The notes beneath the pieces were generated by a model that searched no databases, was not told the DNA's origin, and was given only the letters and a program-made list of their open reading frames with translations. Below are positions 32,279 to 36,108 of a stretch of 36,108 nucleotides of DNA, piece by piece; position 1 is the stretch's first letter; every line of letters begins with the position of its first letter. A program made the translations under genes and the position numbers. The stretch is from an uncultured Clostridia bacterium (GTDB taxonomy: Bacteria; Bacillota; Clostridia; TANB77; CAG-508): assembly GCA_944386155.1 (NCBI GenBank), contig CALWZY010000004.1, forward strand, positions 1 through 36,108, read 5' to 3'.

Positions 32279-33463
32279 TTAATTTATAATTTTATTTACT
32301 AAGTTTTCTATGTTTCTATTTCTAAAACAAGTTTTCCCATTAGTATTTATAAACTTAATAAACTTATTTGAATAATCTATTAACATTGATATTTTAACGT
32401 TTAATATGTTTTCTATTACTTCCTTTTCTATAAACCTTGAATTATTTTTATTTATTATAATTTGAATCGTTTTTTTATTTATAACATTTGTTATCTTTTC
32501 AAATGCTTTTTTAGATTCTTTTAAATTTAATAAATCTCCTTCTATTAGAATAAATATCTTATCTGCTTTATTTAATATGTATTCAAAAATAAAATTTTCA
32601 TTTTCTAAATTAAAATCAATTATTAAATAATCATATTTATATAATAATTGATTTAATAATATGTCTAATTTACTAGATATGTCTGTTCTAAAATCTTTTA
32701 TAACTATATCCAAATCTGATAATAAGTCTAAATTATCATTAATTTTTATTAAAATATTTTCATCTTCTTTTTCGTTAAATTTCTTCTTATTAAAAAGAGT
32801 AATTAAATCTTTTTCTTTAAAATTCACATCAATTAATAATACTTTATTATATTTACTTAAGTTTTCAGCAACTACTGAACTTATCACTGTCTTTCCTGTT
32901 TTCGGTACTCCAGTGAATAATATTATATTGCCTTTTTTTATACTTTTTTTATCAATATTTCCTTCTTTAATTTCTTTGCTTTTTTTAAAACCTTTAATTT
33001 TTTCAAATAACTTTTTTTCTTTTTTTTGTTCTATTATTTTCTTTAACATTTCTAGTTCATTTTTTATTTTTTCATTTTCTTCTTTTAGATAATTAATACT
33101 ACTTACCTTGTTTATTTCAACTTCAAATTTATTACTAATTATATTTATTATCTCATTTATTATTTCATCTTCATTTCTATTTTCTATTTGTATTACATTG
33201 TCTTTATACTCATATACCTCTTCTTTTAATTTAATTAATATAATTGTCGTTTCTTTATTTATTAATTTCATTAAATTTTTTGAGATAATATTTTTATAAA
33301 ATATGCTATTTAGAATTAAAATATCTATATTACTATCATTTTCTAATATTTCAATCAGTCCTTCTTCATATTGTATATCATCATATTTTATATTTATCTT
33401 TTCGTATTCTTTTAATTTATAATTAATATTTTCATTTAATATGGCTGTTAATATGTTTATCAT
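32279..33463 (-). CDS. MinD/CpaE-like P-loop ATPase in the VirB4 operon
   Basis: A 394-aa protein with three parts: a receiver-like N-terminal domain (about residues 1-115, NDSNIDILILNS), a Lys/Glu-rich coiled linker (about 125-175), and a MinD/ParA-type ATPase with Walker A FTGVPKTGKT (about 183-192), the aspartate motif LLIDVNFKEKDL and Walker B-like YLIIDFNLEN. This order matches CpaE/TadZ-type proteins, which position secretion or pilus machines. The ATG directly follows the VirB4 stop codon (TAGATG), so translation is coupled. A role in placing or regulating the T4SS is inferred from context. It is not a partition ParA, because no ParB or centromere-like repeats are seen. Confidence 0.72.
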   Translation of the reverse strand: MINILTAILNENINYKLKEYEKINIKYDDIQYEEGLIEILENDSNIDILILNSIFYKNIISKNLMKLINKETTIILIKLKEEVYEYKDNVIQIENRNEDEIINEIINIISNKFEVEINKVSSINYLKEENEKIKNELEMLKKIIEQKKEKKLFEKIKGFKKSKEIKEGNIDKKSIKKGNIILFTGVPKTGKTVISSVVAENLSKYNKVLLIDVNFKEKDLITLFNKKKFNEKEDENILIKINDNLDLLSDLDIVIKDFRTDISSKLDILLNQLLYKYDYLIIDFNLENENFIFEYILNKADKIFILIEGDLLNLKESKKAFEKITNVINKKTIQIIINKNNSRFIEKEVIENILNVKISMLIDYSNKFIKFINTNGKTCFRNRNIENLVNKIIN

Positions 33464-35210
33464 CTATATAATTAAACTTTTTTCATAGTCAGAACACTCG
33501 ATTCTTACCAATAAATGCTCTTTATCTATGAACATCATACACTCTCCTTTTCTTAAAGATTTTATTTCTATTTTTTCCTTTTCAGATAGATTCGTATTTT
33601 TGCTTAAAATATTTATATTTTCATCTTCTAAAGAGAAAAATACTTTTATATTTGAATTATTTAAGATACTTTTTCCATAAGCCCCGTCTTCTAAGCTAAA
33701 TAAATCTGAAACATCTTGTGTTATGGCAACTCCTGTTCCTCCATATTTTCTTATTGTTTTAAAAATTTTATATATAAATCCTGCTACATCTTTATTTGAA
33801 GTGACACCTATTAACCTCCAAATCTCATCCAAATATATTGCTTTTTCTCTATTTCTATCTTTTTTTATTTTATCCCAAAACAATTCTGTAAATATGTATA
33901 TGCCGTATTTTATATTCTCTTCTCCTAAATCATATATATCTGCTACTATAAGCTTATTTGTAATTTTTATGTTTGTATAATTATTAAAAAATTTTAATGA
34001 TCCATCAATAAATGGTTTTAACTCTATTGCTAATTTATTTGTTTCTTCAGAATTTTTTAATAATTTATATAAATCTTCTAATATTGGCATATCTTTACTT
34101 TCTTTAAATTTTTTTATCCCATTTTCTTCTTTATATAAACTTTCATCATTAAATGTAATACCTTTCATTTTATAACATTCAATTATTTTATCTTCTAATA
34201 TTGCTTTTTCATCATCTTTTAAAGATTCAAATATTAATTGAAAAAATCCCTTTAATTTCTGAACTTTGCTAGCTAAAAAACCTTTTGACTCTTCTATTGA
34301 TTCTTCTCTTATATCAAAAATATTAATATATGTATTAGAGCTTGGACCGTATTTTAAATATTGTTCCTTCTAAACTTTCTGTAAGTTTTTCATACTCTCT
34401 TTCAGGGTCTATAACATATTGATCTATTCCCATAAGTCTATATCTTAATATTTGTAATTTTATAAAAAAAGACTTACCAGCACCACTTGTCCCAAAAATA
34501 ATCATATTTCCATTCTTATATTTTTCTCTATTGTATCTATCAACAAATATTAATGAATCATTATATAAATTTGTTCCCATAAAAATACCATCTTCATCAA
34601 AAATTGAAGATGAAATAAAAGGATATGTTGATATTATTCCATTTGTAAGAATATTTTTCTTGCTAGCTTCCTTTATTTCAATTTTATTTTCATATAAAGG
34701 TGTACATGCTAAGAATAATTGTTCTTGCCTAAAGTTTCCTCTTCTTGTTTGCATTCCCGAACTTTCTAGTAACCCTTCAACCTTATTTATTAAATATTCT
34801 AACTCCTCTATTGTTTCTGAATATATATTTACATATATATATAAATAATATAAATCTTCATTATTTAATTGCATCTCTCTTCTTATATATCTTGCATCAT
34901 CATATGAAAATTTAGCAATATCTATATCTTCTCTGTTTTTATTTTTATCATTTAAATCAACTCCAACATTTGCAATATGATATGTCAAATCCCTTATTGT
35001 TTTAAACCTATCTGTTTTTTCATAAAATATTGATAAATTCATGTTAATATTACTATTTATTATATTTTTTAAAATTATGTCGTTATATTCTCTATAATAA
35101 TCTACAATAATAATTCCTGAATAAAATAAGTTATCTATTTCTATATATTTAGGATTATTTTTATTTATATAAGATGGAGATATATAATCTAAATCTTTAT
35201 TAAAGCTAAT
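33464..35210 (-). pseudogene. VirB4/TraE-type T4SS ATPase, AUU start and one-base frameshift
   Basis: Two frames together give about 581 aa. From ATT 35210 come the VirB4 N-terminal sequence (YINKNNPKYIEIDNLFYSG, LIIVDYYREYND type) and P-loop IFGTSGAGKSFF (about residues 238-249). The first frame reaches ESLEGTIFKI and then stops. The second resumes with KYGPSSNTYINIFDI and has Walker B AIYLDEIW, ITQDVSDLF and the C-terminal conserved block to 33464. One extra base in the four-A run (plus-strand T at 34352-34355) accounts for the break; without it the join reads TIFKYGPSS. VirB4 is the essential motor of T4SS. AAGGAGG lies 6 nt before the ATT, and the stop of the upstream gene overlaps this start as ATTAG. 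Confidence 0.82.
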
Positions 35211-35781
35211 ATTTTACCTCCTTTCTTTTATTAAAAAAAGAATAAAGTACTTTTACAACTTCATCTTTATTTAATTCAATACATAAATTATTCATTCTAG
35301 ATAAACATTCTTTTAATTTAAAATATTTATCATTTAAATTATTAATAATTATTTGTTTTTCACTTTCATTTGGAAAATTTTCATTTGAAAACTCTTTTTG
35401 ATATATAAAATCTAAAATGATATAAAAATTTTTAGAAGAAGACTTATTTTTCTTATTTAAATTATTAATATAATCTATATAATTTGAATAAATCTCTTTA
35501 ATTTTATCAGACTCAAATTCATTGATTTGATTTATTTTAGAAAAATGATTTAATAAATCTTCTTTTTTGCTTTGAATTAATATTTGAATATTAAAATTAC
35601 ATGTTTTGAAAAAAAGCTTATATGAGTTTAAAATAGAATCTTTCTCTAAGTTAGACTTAAGATCATAATTTATTGGACTAACTTTAATTATTTTTATAAA
35701 TTTATTATCTTTTGTTTGAATAATACCTTCATTATATATTTTTTTAATATTTATCCATTCTTGTACAGAAATATCTCTAAT
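35206..35781 (-). CDS. TraC-like N-terminal-domain protein preceding VirB4, AUU start
   Basis: The frame from ATT 35781 to TAG 35206 is open for 191 codons but contains only one ATG, near its end. The protein starts RDISVQEWINIKKIYNEG, then FIKIIKVSPINYDLKSN and FNIQILIQSKKEDL, resembling the TraC-like domain found at the front of, or just before, VirB4 ATPases in Firmicutes elements. It ends in a Lys-rich helix. AGGAGG at 35788-35793 lies 6 nt before the ATT, and an in-frame TGA at 35785-35787 bars an earlier start. Its TAG overlaps the VirB4 ATT. It is first in the operon, behind a consensus promoter. Confidence 0.75.
   Translation of the reverse strand: MRDISVQEWINIKKIYNEGIIQTKDNKFIKIIKVSPINYDLKSNLEKDSILNSYKLFFKTCNFNIQILIQSKKEDLLNHFSKINQINEFESDKIKEIYSNYIDYINNLNKKNKSSSKNFYIILDFIYQKEFSNENFPNESEKQIIINNLNDKYFKLKECLSRMNNLCIELNKDEVVKVLYSFFNKRKEVKY
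35208..35223 (-). promoter_or_regulatory. AAGGAGG ribosome binding site with ATT start codon (VirB4)
   Basis: The ribosome binding site (35217-35223) is 6 nt before ATT 35210-35208. An in-frame TAA lies two codons upstream, and the first in-frame ATG (35042) would cut off a conserved N-terminus of 56 residues. Confidence 0.7.
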
Positions 35782-35793
35782 AATTCACCTCCT
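35779..35793 (-). promoter_or_regulatory. AGGAGG ribosome binding site with ATT start codon (TraC-like gene)
   Basis: AGGAGG (35793-35788) is 6 nt before ATT (35781-35779). Another ATT at 35784 is only 3 nt away from it, and TGA precedes both in frame. Confidence 0.7.
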
Positions 35794-35802
35794 TTTATTT
35801 AA

Positions 35803-35831
35803 ATATTAATTCCTCTTTTTTTTAATGTCAA
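35803..35831 (-). promoter_or_regulatory. Sigma-A promoter of the TraC-VirB4-MinD operon
   Basis: Minus strand: perfect TTGACA (35831-35826), 17-nt spacer, TAATAT (35808-35803). The mRNA leader before the first start would be about 15 nt. Confidence 0.8.
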
Positions 35832-36108
35832 TAAAATTCGTTTTTCAAAAAATCTTATTTTTCGATTTTTATTATTTTTTATTATTTTTTATTATTTTTT
35901 ATTATTTTTTTATTTTTTATTTATTTTTTTTTTTTGTAATATTTATTATTTTTTAATTTTTTTAATAAATAAAATTAATTTTTATTTTATTTATTAAAAT
36001 TTTAATTAATTGTCTAATATTTATATTAAATTAATTTAATTTTTTTTATTTAATTATTATTTATTTTATTTTTATTATTATTTATTTTTTAATTAATTAA
36101 ATTTATTT
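35832..36108. other. Extremely AT-rich non-coding end of the window
   Basis: No gene is visible. The last 188 bases (35921-36108) contain only three G or C. Besides the 10-bp repeat there are only irregular A/T tracts such as TTAATTAATT. It may be a promoter-upstream or inter-operon spacer, or the low-complexity end of a contig. Confidence 0.7.
35871..35910. repeat. 10-bp tandem repeat, four exact copies of ATTATTTTTT
   Basis: ATTATTTTTT is repeated exactly four times (35871-35910), followed by a near copy. Read on the minus strand, A6 tracts recur every 10 bp starting about 40 bp upstream of the TTGACA box, a spacing that bends DNA. Confidence 0.9.

Noticed and set aside
35832-36108. CRISPR or satellite array at the right end
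   Set aside because: The repeat is a 10-bp A/T unit with no spacers; no CRISPR-like direct repeats occur anywhere in the window.

Overview
The window looks like the chromosome of a very AT-rich, low-GC Gram-positive bacterium. It is probably an endospore-forming member of the Clostridia, perhaps an uncultured gut lineage. The signs are a ypeB-type germination gene, the Firmicutes gene order tadA - SRP RNA - dnaX - ybaB - recR, DnaD- and DnaI-type primosome proteins, strong AGGAGG ribosome binding sites, consensus sigma-A promoters and many U-tailed hairpin terminators. The genus cannot be named from sequence reading alone.

Layout. 1-223 is the start of a minus-strand membrane protein cut by the window edge; its 5' end contains a (CT)10 microsatellite. 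240-3780 holds an AT-rich gap with two DnaA boxes, a VanW/G5 cell-wall protein, a regulator with an S24-like domain whose catalytic residues are replaced, and a lone starch-binding-type module. 3866-8013 holds an SDR oxidoreductase, a Lys-Glu-Thr tRNA operon and a yhaO/yhaN-like nuclease-ATPase pair. 8111-11162 is an operon of two unknown proteins and a TraG/VirD4 coupling protein broken by one base in its P-loop. 11274-18684 holds a DnaJ-like protein, yqeK, a MurF-Ddl fusion, ypeB, an MGDG-synthase-like glycosyltransferase and a GtrA protein. 18884-23220 is the recR-ybaB-dnaX-SRP RNA-tadA block, with tRNA-Arg and a DUF1858 protein.

23336-26755 is a plus-strand type IV secretion (T4SS) operon: small membrane protein, second coupling protein, VirB2-like pilin, VirB6-like channel protein and PrgI-like protein. 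DnaD and DnaI-like genes and gyrA follow. 31567-35781 is a minus-strand T4SS operon: TraC-like protein, VirB4 ATPase, MinD-like ATPase and an unknown 233-aa protein. The last 300 bases are almost pure A+T with a 10-bp tandem repeat upstream of that operon's promoter.

The most unusual feature is in the T4SS genes. Four of them (coupling protein 2, PrgI-like, TraC-like and VirB4) have no usable ATG, GTG or TTG at their 5' ends. Each has an AGGAGG ribosome binding site 6-8 nt before an in-frame ATT, and the homologous protein sequence begins there. This implies AUU initiation, a codon normally restricted by initiation factor IF3, across one secretion system. The same system is spread over three loci, has two coupling proteins, and carries two single-base frameshifts (coupling protein 1 and VirB4) and one in-frame TAA (PrgI). 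No relaxase or VirB8/9/10-like gene is visible here.
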